In this document: positions 21,647 to 36,600 of the stretch, in pieces
Numbering within the stretch: position 1 is the first letter of the stretch
Layout: each line of letters begins with the position of its first letter
Assembly (NCBI RefSeq): GCF_029227915.1
Contig: NC_079876.1
Location: 31,469,828-31,533,827, forward strand
Reading direction: 5' to 3'
DNA length: 64,000 bases
From: Hydractinia symbiolongicarpus
Lineage: Eukaryota; Cnidaria; Hydrozoa; Anthoathecata; Hydractiniidae
Notes under the pieces: generated by a model
Told to the model about the DNA's origin: nothing
The model's database searches: none
What the model saw: the letters and a program-made list of their open reading frames with translations, nothing else
Made by a program: the position numbers and the translations under genes

Positions 21647-24600
21647 TTATACGTATTTTTCCTCCGCAATGTTATTTTCTTGATTCAATAAGTCATTTTT
21701 AACAGCCGTTGTTGACTCACTACTATCTGAACTCAACGATGGAGTGTCTTGAAATTTAGTTAAGATCTCCTTCACAGATTTATTATTCAGAGAAGAAGTT
21801 CTGGACATGCGTACTTCTTCCGGTTTTGTGTCATCTTGCCGCCTGCTTAACAGTTTATCATTCAATGAACCAGGATGCGGAGGTTCTGGTAAAGACTGAC
21901 TTTTACTTTTAATAAGATCCGCCGTCCAGCTTTTTTTGTCTAACGGCTTCTTAGGCTTCGGTAAAACAGCTGGAGGACTTCTAGTCGGTGAAGTTGGCAC
22001 AGTAACTTCAAACTCTCTATCTTTTGATTCTTGTACATCTCGCAGCTGTTTGGATGCTGTGCCAACTTTTAACATTAATTGTTGGCTATCTTTCTCTGAG
22101 TCCGTTGAAGTTGTGGAGGAAAATCGATCCCGCTCTATCGCGGTTGATTGTTTATTTGCCGACAGGGAATCAGTTAAGCTAAAAGGCGTACTTCTTAGTC
22201 CCGTGGGAGAGAGTTCAGGCGATGACACTTGATTAGTTTGTACGCTAGTAATACTCGTGGTTGCTTTAATGTTAACTGTTTTTAAATGCTTACGAACTGG
22301 AACTCGTTCGATACCGTCTCTTTTAACCCACGGTGAAGGTTCAGCATCGGAACACGTGCTCGTATCGTCGGAACCAGGACTTATCGGAATTTCTTTAATC
22401 CCACCCTCCTGTCCCACATCCTCTGATTGTTTTTGTGCGCTGCCTAACGAGAAAGAATAAGTTGTGGTTTCTAACCGACTCGTTGATGTGTTCTTCTTCT
22501 TAGTGGACTGAAAACCACCGGCTCCTTCGGGCTTAATCTCAGTAACAGACTCAGTTCTGTGTTTTGGAAGAATATCTTGGCCGAACTTGCTCATCCATAC
22601 ATCATCGTCTTCATCGTTTGGAGATGAGGCATCTGGAAGATTAACTGGACTTGTTGACTCAAATTGAACACCATTTGCTGGCCACGAGCCTTGAGACGAT
22701 AATCTAGAGTGTCCAGAGTCGTAATCAGTTGTTTCTGACCCCATGCTCATGCTTTTATTGTAAGAAAGTGTTTTCGGAAGGTCGGGAAGGTCGCTTAGTA
22801 TATCTATAAAAAAAAAATAATGATAAAATATGTTAAACGATATTACTCCTGTTCTTACTTTTAGGTAAAAAATTTACGCTTCGACACTTGAAATGATACT
22901 TTTTACTTGGTTAATGAATCTAACACAGTGAATGGATAGTTCAAAGGGTATTCATGAGAATAAGAATGAACAGTCAATTTCGAAATTTAATCAACTTAAC
23001 TAGCTGAATTGTGAACTACGCCTAAGCAAGAAGGGGTAAATCTTCTTGATATCACCCTAATACCATCGTTTTACCTGACCTACCGATTAGATCTCAAAGC
23101 AAAACATACTTAGCGCTGCGCAATCAGAGAGTCATAATGTCCACTGGAATGAGAAATACGAGCACGAACTCCCAATGGCTACGTTTGGTACAAATTCATT
23201 AGACAAAATCGTTAAATTACGATATTAAACACTGCTGCGTTTTCAGCGCTCAAAACCTTTATAAACTGGTTTTGCAGCTTTTAAATATTTCGCAATATTG
23301 AGCACTTTGATGCGTGCGCCTTAAACCGACGTGTTAAAAAATTGAAGTGAACTTTTGACCCTGGTGTTTTAGTCATTATAACAAACTTTATGATGCGACG
23401 TAATGATAGAATAACGTGTGACTACAAACGATGTAAACAGTACCTGATTCTCTGTCCGGATCCGTGTTGTCATAATCTTCCGTAAGAGCTTGTCCAGGAA
23501 GTTGACCAGGCGACATTTCTTCCGTCTATAACATGACAAAAAATGAGATACTACGATAAGTCTACGTCACGGTTTAAAATTTTTTTAGGAAATAAATAAA
23601 ATTATTGCCATTGAAATGTGTTGCACTAAGTAACACTCTTCTAGGGTTTGTAACATATTCAAAGGGTCTACGAAACAGACTGTTGATGTTCGACTGATTT
23701 ACATGAAAATCGATAAAGTGGTGAAAAGGTTTATCACCACTGAATTTATCACCCAGATGAAGAACATCAAACACACTAAAGAGAGCCTTCTAAACAATTC
23801 CTCTTTTAAAAGAAGATCTTTACAAGCGCATTTAAGTAAGCGCGTTACCACTAGAAAAGGTTGCAATATCCTTACTTTCTGTCGATCTTCATCCATTCGC
23901 TTTTGCGAGCTTTCCATCATAAACATCAGCTCTTGACTAAACTCTGTTCCGACACTTAGGTTGCTAAAACATTTATCAAAACGCAATTAAAAAGGTTCCT
24001 TATTAGTGGGGAACTACTCACAAAGTATTAGGAAATACAAAAAAACAACAACACAGGAGGAAACACAGTAATATGTACGTGCATGAAATGTGTGACATAA
24101 CTTTCGAATTAAGCAGGCATGTCTTTGTTAACGAAACGCACCTGTCTTCACGAGCGTGATCGGCATTACTTCTTGGAGACTTCTCCGCAAGTTCTCTCAT
24201 CTTTTTTTCTACAACACGAACACACAATCAGTAAAAGCCAGCAAAAAACAAGTTAAAGTCCAGCGATTCAAGCTTACTTTTCACTTTCGTTGATGATGGT
24301 GCTCTGTATTTCTCACCAATCAATGTCTACAAACACGTAAAACAACACTCTTTAGATGAAATATACAACAAAAATGTTTTACTACATTGTTTCTTTTACT
24401 AAATATTGCAGTGAAGGGGACGAGTAAGAAGGGTTTCTCCTATATATGTCCAATCTGAAGATAAAACAAATCACTGTAGTTTAAAAAAACATTTTTTAGA
24501 AACTTCGAATATTTTAGGTGCGCTGCTTACTACAGGGAATTATATCAACATCTCACGAATAGATGTGGCGTTTATTAGGAGGTATTTTTAAACGTAGGCT

Positions 24601-27600
24601 TTTATAAAAGCAGCGGTGATAAGTAAATCAAACAACTGGTTATGCTTTGGATATATGTATCAAAGTGTGGAACAGACATTACATCATATGGTATTTACGA
24701 AAAATTTAAATATTTCTCTCCAAAAGATGGATAATTATACAAGCGATTATAACAAAAACTTGACCAGGCTAAAAAATTATGAAAAATGAATTCTAGTTAA
24801 TATACATACTTCTATGTCCAGTTCTCCGGTATCATCCACGCTGAATATCTAAAATAAAAATATCCATTCAGTTTCTCGATCAGCATACAAAACTATGCAC
24901 AGATTTTTTGCAACTAATTAAATGAAATGGTCTTAAAAAGAACAACAAATTATATATGCAATAACCAACCTACAAGAAATTTGTTAAAATAAAAAAATCA
25001 TTTTGTTTTTTGTGTGGTTAATAGCAATAATGAGCAGCCTCTATGATATGAGTAAGTTCAATCAAATGCTACCCTATCACAACAGATAGGTCTGAAATAA
25101 ATTAAAATTGAGAAAGTAAACTAGTATTTTCCCGAAAAGAAAAGAACCTTAAAATTGTTCACACTAGAATGCTTTAACTACCTACATGGCTATTCAGAAT
25201 GAGTAACTCGACAGCTTTCGTTTGATGTGACATGTCCATCACAGCTGCTAAAGAACTGGGATCACCCCTTAAAAAATTAAAAAAACATATAGATTATTTT
25301 GATGAAAATAATAAACACTAGAAGAAAATCAATGCTTTAAAAATTCTGAATCTGTTGAAGAGACACAGCATAAACATACTCAGGTCGCAGTAGAGTAGGA
25401 CCAAACACAATTGCAAGATTTGCACACGACATTTGGTTCTCTTCGCAATTCTCAGCAACTCTAAAAAAAGAAAGAAAATATTTAATATATCTTAATATCT
25501 TTAATATCTTAAACCTTTTATATTTATTTCACAATGATACGCATTTCTCGTTATGGAATTTTATTTAATAAAAATTTAGCTCGAGCGGCGGCGCGAAGTT
25601 GAATAAATTCAGTTACTTTGTAATTTCTCACTACTGTCTGCTCATGCAAAAATCCACATACAAACGCCATTTTCGTACATATATGACAATATCAAAGCTA
25701 AAGATCGGCGAACAAAGACAAGCTCAACAAGTAAATATAACCCAAACACACTGAAGTGACTCGTTCAAATGTCAATGCCAATGTTCTTACGTAAGGTTGG
25801 GCTACACTGCAATTAAGAATCATTTATTCTACCTTTTTAAATGTCTTATAAGCTTAGCAGCTGTGTAAAAATTCGACGGCGGTAGTTGCTTTACAATTTC
25901 ATGTAGTTGACGAATATTCTCTTCATATTGGGCTGCATCAGCACTATTCATGTGTTCAATCTCATTCGCACCTAACTTTAAATTCATCGAATCCTGTAAA
26001 CGAATTAAACGTGGTAAAAATGATCACAACACGAAATTATAGCTGTTGCTGCAGAAAAAAAGGGGAAAAGAGAGGGGAAAGAGGGGAAAAGGGACTTGAA
26101 ACATCTGAAGTACTGATAGGAAGCATAAATTAATTTGCTATTAACAGCAACAATCAAAATATCGGTTTATACAGAGATCGTATAATAAGAAATGTACGCC
26201 TAGAAGAAGATTAAGAGAAAAATATGATTTTTCATTTCATCAATTTATAGTAAAGCCTCCAAGTAACTGTTAGAATAAAGATTTATTGAGAATTAGTCAG
26301 AAAATAAAACAAAAGAAAGGATCCTCTATGTTCTTTTCCTGACTGTAACACTGCTTGCAATCTCCTCTTAAATTTGAAATCCACCCAAGACTTCGGGTGT
26401 TCTTTCGGATTATAAACAAGTTTTGAGTTTCTTTGAAATAATAAAAGTGGAAACCTTCTTACCTTCGCAACCTGAATAAAATTCTGATATTGCTTGAATG
26501 TCAATAATGGTTCAGGTAGCTAAAACGAAACAGATCATTAAAATTTGCTAAGGTTATTTAAAAAATTGGAAACATGCCACATAAATTGAAGACGAGTGTA
26601 ATTCAGAAGTTCAAATATTTACCTGGCGTAGATATAACTTGAGTACAGATGCAACAAAGTGAGGAGGTGTCGTTGATAAATCCACCAAATCACCACCAGT
26701 TTCAAATTGCTGGAAAGAAGAAAACAAGAACGCTAGTATATTTACCTATTTTTATCATCATCATCATCATTCTCGGCTTAACGTCCGTTTTCCATTCTAG
26801 TATGGGTTGAACGGGGTATATTAATGACCCTCTTCCAATCCGATCTAGACTGTGTTAGATCTAAACTCAACTTCCTCTGTATCAAGTCTGTCCTTATTAC
26901 CTCCTGCTAAGTCTTTCTCGGTCTGCCTCTGGGCTTTGCCCCAGGAACTATCAAGTCTCTACACTTTCTTACCCAATTATCCTCCTCCATACTTTCCAAG
27001 TGCCCCAGCCAATTTAATCTTCATATCTGCATAACATCTTCAATTCTACGGATACTTAGCCTGCTTCTTAGCTCATCTGAACTCTTTCTGTCTCTCAGAC
27101 TGGCGTTACACATCCACCCAATCATTCTTATATCATTCCTTTATAAACGGTCAAAATCTTCCTGCTTCACTGCCCATGTCTGACTACCGTACAACATCAC
27201 ACTTCTTACACAGGCCTCATACAACCTACCTTTTACCTCAATTGACAAGACTCTGCTAGTGAACAAAGGAAGTAACACTCTGAATTTTTCCAAGCAGAAC
27301 CTATCCTGCAAGTAACACTTCTTCCAACACCCCCTTCACTGCCCAACAATCACCTAAGTAACAGAAGTTCTCAACTATCTCTAACGAGCCACTGTTGTAC
27401 ATCATTAAAGCTGGAAATACTTCATTCCCTATAATCTCACCGTTGCAACGCTTGCATACAAACTGAATGTCAGCTCTTAACCTTCCACCAATACTACTGC
27501 ACTTCTTATGTACCCAATGCTTGAAAGTCTGACAAAAAATTGAGTTACTACCAACCCCTTTCCTGCAAACTCCACAAGGCCACTTTTCAACTACAAGGTC

Positions 27601-30600
27601 ACACTTGGCAATGCTACTAATCATGACTTCAGACTTTGCTGTGTCCACCCTTAGCCCTTTCTCTTCTAGTCCTTTCTTCCACTTCTCAAACTTTTAAACT
27701 AATTCCTCCATCGACTCTGCTATGAGAACCAAATCATCTGCATACAATAACTCCTATGGACAACCTGTTCTAAACTCCATCGACAGTGCTTCTAAGACTA
27801 GATCAAACAACAAAGGACTAAGTATAGAACCCTGATGTACATCAACATTTACACTAATTCATCACTAAGTGAATCGTTAATCCTGACACGACTTCTAGCA
27901 TTGCTGTACATAGATTGAACAATCGTAACTAGCCACTCATCCACACCTAATTTTTTCGTAGCCCACCAAATAACTTTACGTGGCATAATATCAAAAGCTT
28001 TCTCTAAATCTACAAAGGCAAAATAGAGATTCTTTCTCTTTCCTAAATACCTTTCCTGAAGCTGTCTGAGTAAAAATATTGCATCTGTAGTGCCACGCCC
28101 TGGAACAAAACCAAATTGCATCTTATCTATATCAATTCTTTCTCTAAGTAAATTATCAATCACTCTTTCAATAACTTTCATTACTTGATCAACCAACTTC
28201 AAACCTCTATAGTTCTCTCTTTCTAATGCATCACCCTTGCCCTTGAAACAATTCACTATTACACTCGACTGCCACTCACTCGGAATAGTACCATCCTTTA
28301 TAATCGGATTAGAAAGACTTGTAATCAGCTCAACTCCAATATAGCTAGATGCTTTTACCATCTCTGCAACAATACCAGATACTCCTGCAGCCTTGCCAAT
28401 CTTTAATTTCCTAATAGACTCCACTACCCATTCTGTCTTGATCTGCATAGCTGGCCCTTTATATCCTATTTATTTCTATAAAGCATATCGTTTTACGATT
28501 TTACAGCAGAAAATAAAGGTTTTAAAACATGGGACATCTATATTATAATACCCGTATACGTCTGTCTGTCTGTCTGTCACGCAAAATGGTAGCTTAGATG
28601 TGCAATAGCGAGAAGCACGCAATGCGGTATAAAAAGGACGGGCGAACCCGTGGATTTTCCACGGGCTAACGACTAGTTATTATATATTAAAGTAGACATT
28701 AACTGGTTAAAAATTTTAGAGTTGTAATTCTCACACAAATAGCACTAATAAAGTACAGCCATTATTAAAACAAAATCTAGTGGTAAAGATTATTCTAGTG
28801 ATCTAACACGAGAATAATTTAAACCAATCTATTTTTACATTCTAGTTGTTCTGTACCCAGATCTAAAACAAGTGTTTCTTAATAGGATATATACCCTGTA
28901 TAAGAATGAACGTGATCTGAAAACTTAACTTCTATTATGAATTAATTTTGGAGAGTTTTGGAGAATATTTCTACTATCCAGGAGTGTTTTTAAGGTAGAA
29001 ATGCTGCTCCATAAACCTTCCCAATGTATATGAAGTCCTTTTATAAAATGTTTTAATGCATATATCAGACAATAAAATTCATTCTAAATTTACCTGACAT
29101 AATTTCTCGACTTTAGATTTCACACCAGAAACTCTGTATATTCCCTAAATAAAAGTTTTATTTATAAAATATCAAATTCAGAAAACCTGAAGTATACACG
29201 ATTGGAAAAGTGCATATAACAATTAAGGAAGCTGGTGCTAGGAATTTTACACATACAAGTAGGCACTAGCGGTAAACAAATGATTTAGTTGAAGTAACCA
29301 ACTCACTTTGTATCCTAAACCACACTCGTCAATAGCATCAATACATTTCTCAATAATATATGGAATATCTTTACGCCTTGTCGCAGCCAAATGTTGATGG
29401 AAATCAACACCAAAGGTCGTCATCTTTCTTGGAAGACGCTGGAATGTAATAGCAAATAGCATGTTTTTAGACGAACCATTACATCTTTATTTTACAGTAT
29501 TCACTAAGAATATGTTTTGGGTAACGGAATAATATGAAGTACCTTATTACAGAAAATTACTGAATTTGAAAATTAACGTTACTGGTAATAACACGGTTCG
29601 GCATCTTTGCATTTTAAAAACATAAAATTCAAAAAAGATACACATCATGGGTGCATGAAAATAAGGCAATTTTGGAGAAGTGTAGTGAAAAACCAATTTT
29701 TGTTTTAAATTTTCTTTCTTTTTTTCTTCAAGCATAAAGATTAAATTCAACTATGACACCATTTCTACATGAACCATGAAGAAATGAACTAATAGAATGC
29801 TAAATAAACAAAATCTTTTCTTTTAAAATTCCCTATACCATGTTAAAAATATTTGAATCCTGTCATGATTTTTGCACAAAGTCAACGTTCATGACAGTCA
29901 CAAAATGAATGTATCACTTAATTAAAACGTATATGAAATTAATGCGCCATAAAGTTAACGTGGTTACAAACAACAGTATTTCGTGCTTTGTTGATTCCAT
30001 GTAGTAAGGTAAGTGATTTATACAATAAGGGCATCTCCATTAGGAATATTTCATGCAGAGCCGAATAACCAAAGACTCGCCATTCAAAAGGACAAAAAAT
30101 TTCTGCCACCCATTTAAATTATTATAATCATTCCATTTGGAATATTAAGCCTGGCTAAGATGAGCCTATACAATTTTTTCTGGACAAAAATAGATTATAC
30201 ACAACTGACGCAATAGAAAACAGAGGGAAACAAGGACATACTGAAACCTACTTATTTTAACTCAAGGATGAAAAGTGGTAGGAGCAAAACATTTTACATA
30301 TGGGTGTGTCAGCGTGAGGAATCACTCACCTTGTTTCCACATTTGATTGCTAGCTTTTCCAAACATTTTTTATGACATATAATTCCGCACTATAATATGA
30401 ACAATATGAACAATTTCATGCTATACTTAATACAATTTCAAGCTATATTTTTACAAAGTCTACAGTGAATGATCGATAGGGATACAGCATAACAACTATG
30501 TTCACAGACTCATCAAAACACTACAACAAATAACTAGTCAACAGAAGGCCATATTCACAAGCAACTAAAATATTAATATACAACCTATCCAATTTAAAAA

Positions 30601-33600
30601 AGCAGTGCCAATAAAATTACAACATTTTTTGGCATTGTGTAGTTTCACACCTCTGTAAAAAACAATTTCTGGCACAAATGCAAAAATATGTGGTAAGAGA
30701 AATGTTTTTGCCAACATTTTTTTTGGTCTTACATAACTCACATAAGTGGTACTTTGACTTCCGTATGTTTGTAAAAACCAAAGAAAAGGAACATACCCTT
30801 TCACATTCAGCACCATTAAAATAAACATAACTATCACATTCTTTACATTTTGATGGTGAACGTAGTTTGCGAAACTTGTGCATTTTGGCCGCAGCAGATA
30901 ATTTTTGATTTTTAAAAAGTCCTGGCATTTGCTCTAGAAGTAAAGAATACACATCTATATTTGCCTCTGAAAACAACACACAAAAATAAACCAATAATTT
31001 GTTTTCATTTCCCTGTAGATTTTTACAGTAGGGCAATTTTTTCCTGTTTACCTCAGTTTTAGTCAAACATATTCTTTCTAAATTATCTGAGATCTCACAA
31101 AACAAACAACTGAATATCTAAACTCTTTACAAAATATAAACAGAAAATAAACTACAAAACACAAACACACACGCACTTGAACTTTTCATTATGGCTTCTT
31201 TTAGTTCCCCATGATCATCATCCAAATAATTTTCATTTGCTGAGTATCCTGTTTTTAGAGCTTTTCGTGGAGATGATGGACTACCTTGAGGAGTGCCTGG
31301 TAGGGAACGGCTACTTACGCTGTCTGTGTCGTCAGTTGCTGATCCCTAAAAATAAAAATACAGTGCTAGATCTTTCGAATTCGTTCTGTTATGAGAAAAC
31401 CCTGTGTCAAAACACTTTTGAAGATGAAAAAAGAGTTTTATATTTTACCTTATTCCTGGGTAAACTTCCCCAAGCTTGCTTCACCTTACGACCTCCTGGA
31501 GAAGGTGGTTTATCTGATTCTGCCGAGTTGATGCTTAAACGACGTGTGAGACCGACACTGTAATCCTCACTTGAAATGGACAAAAGATTGTTATCAGTCG
31601 CATGCCGTTGCTGCCTAAAAACATAAATAATTACACCAATAATTATATTAACTTAAAAACTTAAAAAGGATTTTCATTCAGAACTTCTTATAGCACAAAG
31701 AATAGTTTTTAGAAGTAGTTTACCAACCCGAATAACATAATTGACAAAAAAATTTAAAAATATAAAATAATAATAACATACATTCGCCGGTCAGCGCCTT
31801 CTCCTTTGTATTTATCAAACTGATATGTTGGTGACATAGCTTGATTACATGTAGATTGCTGCAAACGAACAAAATCTGCAAACTGCTGTCCTTCTTCATA
31901 CAAATTACTACTTTCTACTAACGCTCTATATTGGATAGGTAATGGAGACAATAATTTGTTCATCATTTGAAAATATGCTACAGTGATTGATTTCATTGTT
32001 AAATCACATTGATAAACTAATTGTCGTAGCTCGAGTAGAAGTTCAGTTTTTGTTTTCTCGATTTCCTGTTGATGAGTGTTAGCTGCAACAACACAAGTTC
32101 TATATTGTTCTTCACTCTCTTCAGCACTTTTTATAAAATCTTCTTGACCTTTCTTTTTGCCAATGGAAAAACCTCCTTTCTCATCTTTACCTTCCGACTG
32201 CTGCTTGTTGAACTAAAATAAAGGTCATGATGATATACTGAGATGATGAAAATACTGTAATTTATCATAGCATATTAGGAAATAAGGGCAACCCAAGTGC
32301 ATCTCAATTGCAAAATTTTCTTCTCTGTTCAACAAAGAGAACTAACTATTTTGGGCAAAAATAAAATTGGCAGATTTAGCAGCATTCTAGACTATATTAG
32401 TTAAATAACCTGTGAAAAAATGTTTAATGCAATGGCTTCACAAATCTTATTTAATAGGCATTATCTCATTGCATACAGCTAGAAATACTGATCAAGGGAA
32501 TGTAAAGGGTGGTGTGCTTTGGAACATTGGCTTAGAAGATATTGGGATTTAAAGTTTGATGACATCATCATTCTGTCTGTTCTAAAAGGATGTAGGTTGA
32601 CCTAGCTTCAGAAAATTTGTCCATTACGTCCCAGGTGGTCCCTAGTTACTGGTTTTAGGTTATTGGGTCGTAAACGTAAAAGTGCAATGTAATGGCTTTA
32701 CTAATCTTGTTTGATGGTTTGACTTCAGTTTATTGCATTATTGTTGTGCCAGAACGTCAGGAAAATCAACAAGTGAGACATACAAAAATGAACACATCCA
32801 TATTGCGTGTTAAAAACAAACACATGGATACACTTATCGTATCATTATGCGGTATAGATGAAAGAGAAAACAGATATGCAAGAATTATTTGATCAAACAT
32901 TACCAAGGTGACCCATAAAGAGTTAAGATGAGAATCAGGCTAGGTGTCCGTAGCATTAAAGATGTCATCCAGGTAAGAGCATTGAGTTGATTGGGGCACT
33001 TGGAAAGTATGGAGGAGGATGATGGGGTAAGAAAGTGAAGACTTGATAGTTCCTTGGGCAAAGCCCAGAGGTAGACAGAAAAAGACTTGGCAGGAGGGAA
33101 TAAGGACAGACTTGATGAGGAGTAGTTTGAGTTTAGAACTAACACAGTCTGGATCAGATTGAAAGAATGTTATTAATATAGCCCAACCTATGATAGGATA
33201 GAAAACAGATGTTAAGCCAAGAATGATGATGATGAGTGAAGTCTGGTTCTACAATTAAGTTCTGCAAATCTTTAAATACAGTCATAATACAGTCATGAAT
33301 GTAAGAGTCATAACTCAGTGGTAAAAAATGAAGAATCCAATGTTTTACTTATAAACAATTTACATTCACATAATAATTTTATAACTGAAAAATAACATAA
33401 ATTAACTATAAATATAACTATAGTAAGTTACTACATTAAACATTATACCTTTTCCAAGTCTTTTTGCTTTTGGATATACAATTTCTTTGCCACACGAAGA
33501 TTTTCACGACTTTCAGTCTGAAAGTTACAAAAAGGTAAAGCAAAAAGTTTTGCAAAAACATGCTGCTTGGTAAGAAGAAACAACTTTTACCAATTTTTTG

Positions 33601-36600
33601 CACTCTGATTTCCAACTGGTCTTTATTCTAGATCGCTTTGCATCATGGTCTTTCTGTCGTTGCGTTAATTTCTAAAAGAACAAAAAAGAGAAGGCTAGGC
33701 TACAAAAAACTTTATATTATCAAAATTAAATAAACAACAACAACATCTGTCAAAGAAATGCAACTGGAAGAGGTGGGACTTGATAATTCTACATAAATTA
33801 AAACTCCAGGTAGTATTATTATTAAAAAATATTACTGACATAATTGGGCAGCATCGATATTCTCACATTTTGGTCACGTCATATTTTCTGGTATTTCCTG
33901 CTACCATAGCAGTGTTTTTGTAGCATAAAATACAAACCCGTAAAAAATAGTTTACAAGCAGAAAACTGGTGTGTACATAATTTCCATTTGAATTACATCC
34001 GTTTCATAAACAACTTGGTTTTTATAAAGAGATGGTTTCTACATCCTTTTTTAGTGTTCTATTTTGAGTCGTAAAACACAGTAAACACTTGTAAATGTGC
34101 AATGAACAATGGTCAATATCTTTCTGGAATTAATTGCTTAATCAGTTTTTATATGATTATTACTGTAACGCTGTGTTACCATGAAATCGAAAAGCTTGCG
34201 TTTGTTTTTCATATTGTTTAACTACAAAATTTTTGCTTAAAAATTGGAAGACAAAAATGCATATTACGTACAAATTTAAAATACAGTATACATACATCAA
34301 CAATCTGCTGTAGTTGCGTTTGACAATTCCTGTGGTAATTATTTGCAAATTGTATATCGTTATCCAAGGCTGTAACATAGATAGATTGGAATGGAAGATA
34401 ACTCTAAAATGTAAAATGTTTTTTTTATTGTAAGCTGTGGTAATCCCATTGTCAACATAATAATCGCTAAATCGTGTTATGTTTCAAACAAAAATTGAAT
34501 ATCACTATGTAGTAATCAAAACATTTTCATATTAATGAAATATATGCAAAAAAGAGGATTCTGATCTTTAAGGCAAGGGTTCACAACTGTAAACACTTTT
34601 TGTCATGTTTTTCCCCACTTGTAACCCTTGCCAGCATTCTGAATTTAGTTTTTACATTGTACTTAATGAGGTTTTTTAAATTATACATAATAAAGGTTTC
34701 AATAAATGCCCGAAAACAAGTCTTAAACAGCGCCATCTTTGTATACAGTTGTGAGACAAAAGTTTATATTAAATTATGGAAAGTTGAAGTTATTTCATCA
34801 AAGGGAATCATTCTAAAAAGTTTAGAGATGAATGATTGCAGGTTGGATACCATTATAAAGCTGTTGTTTTGGTGCAAATTTAAACTGAAAAACCTACCTC
34901 TTCTACAATACTATTTCTAGTTTGATGTGCCAACTTTGCTGTTTGACGGCTAAATTCCAATTCTAAAAATAAATATGCCTGTTATAACCACTGCCACAAA
35001 GCAAGGTATGAACATTGAAATATGTTACTATTGAAATAATATCAGCAGGCAGTGTTCACACGTACCTAAATGGGACCTTCTTTCAATATAATTTAGTATA
35101 TCCTTTGCATATTTTGCCCAAACTTTTGTTCTCTAAAATAAACAAGAAACACTGTAAGTTTCTAATTAGAAAAACATAGTTACACAGGTATGCACTTTAA
35201 ACATTTGCCTAGTTCTCCTGAATAACCAAACGTTTGTTAACATAGAGTTTGTAATAAAACTATTAATTTTTTGAAATATATGATTTGTACTGTCCCTAAA
35301 TGTAGAGTGCAAGGTGGGCTCTAACTAAAACTTTTGATATAATTTTTGTTATAATTAACAATTAGAAAATACAAAGAAACATGGCTGTAAATAATTTTTT
35401 TATCAAAGAAATAAAGAAGGAATGTTAAAATTTTTTAGCAAATATGGTAATAAGAAAAAATGCCTAGTGTAGTTTATACTTGATTTGAACTTAGCCCAAT
35501 GTTTATCATAAGCATGTTAATGATGCAGATAAGAAAAATGTTTTATACAATTTCGAAACTTTTTTGGAAATAAGAGCCTTTAGAAATCCAGATTTAACTC
35601 TCAAAATACAAGATGATGTAGAGAAGATAACATTGAACAAAATAATATGGATTCACGCATGCTATAAATAGCATGTGTGATTCCATAATAATGAATTTGC
35701 ACGAACGATATGATTTGATTTTTTAAGTCACCTTATATATATAAACAATACACATTGCTTAGTCTTAGGAAGTAACCTACAGCAAATATATACTGCAGAA
35801 TTACATTAAAACATTAAACGAAGAGAGAGGCTGCATCTTACCACGTTGATGGTCTACTCTTTTGTTTTTGGGGGCAATCCGCCCCTAACCTGCCCTTAGA
35901 CTATCTTTTCAGTGGGGGTCATCTTTTCTCCATAAAGATTGTAAAACCAGAGGTCATTTTTCAGACATGTTTTTAACAAATAAAAACATTTTTATGCAGT
36001 AAAGAATTTAAAAATAATATACTTTCTATGAATACATGTAAACAAAAATAATATTAGAATTATACTCAAAAATAATTATGGAAGTTGTAAAACCACAAGA
36101 AGAAACAAACCAAGCTCAATGTTTAAATAGTTCAGTAAAGATTAAAAAGAAGATAAATAGTTTTGTAGGTGAACAATTTTTCAGGAGCATGTAATTTTTG
36201 GGTGTGCCATAGTTTGCAGGCCTGGATAGTGCGTGTGTTGACACAAGCGATGCCACGCGTCTCAGGAAACTTTCTGTATTGCTGCAAATATAATAGTGGA
36301 TTCTTATATATGTCTCCCAGCTCTGGGGACCTCTTTCCAAATCCAGCTAACAGCCAGGCAGTGTGTTAGGGAGGTACAAAGTAGCTCTACTTGAATTTGA
36401 TTACATTGGCTTATCATGTAACTAATACATCTGGATAGGATTTAAACATTCTATAACATACTTGCAAAGCTATGTCAACACTTCCTTCTATGCTTTTTAA
36501 TGTCCTGTCCAGTTCATCAGTTCTTTCAGAAGCAGTGTCTAAAGTAAAAAGATTATAATATTTTTACTAAAATTATTTTTAGGTTACATTGGAGCATAAT

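Noticed and set aside
30617-31105. 162-aa minus-strand frame read as one exon
   Set aside because: Only 30797-30966 is exon (C1 domain start); the rest is flanking intron that happens to be open.
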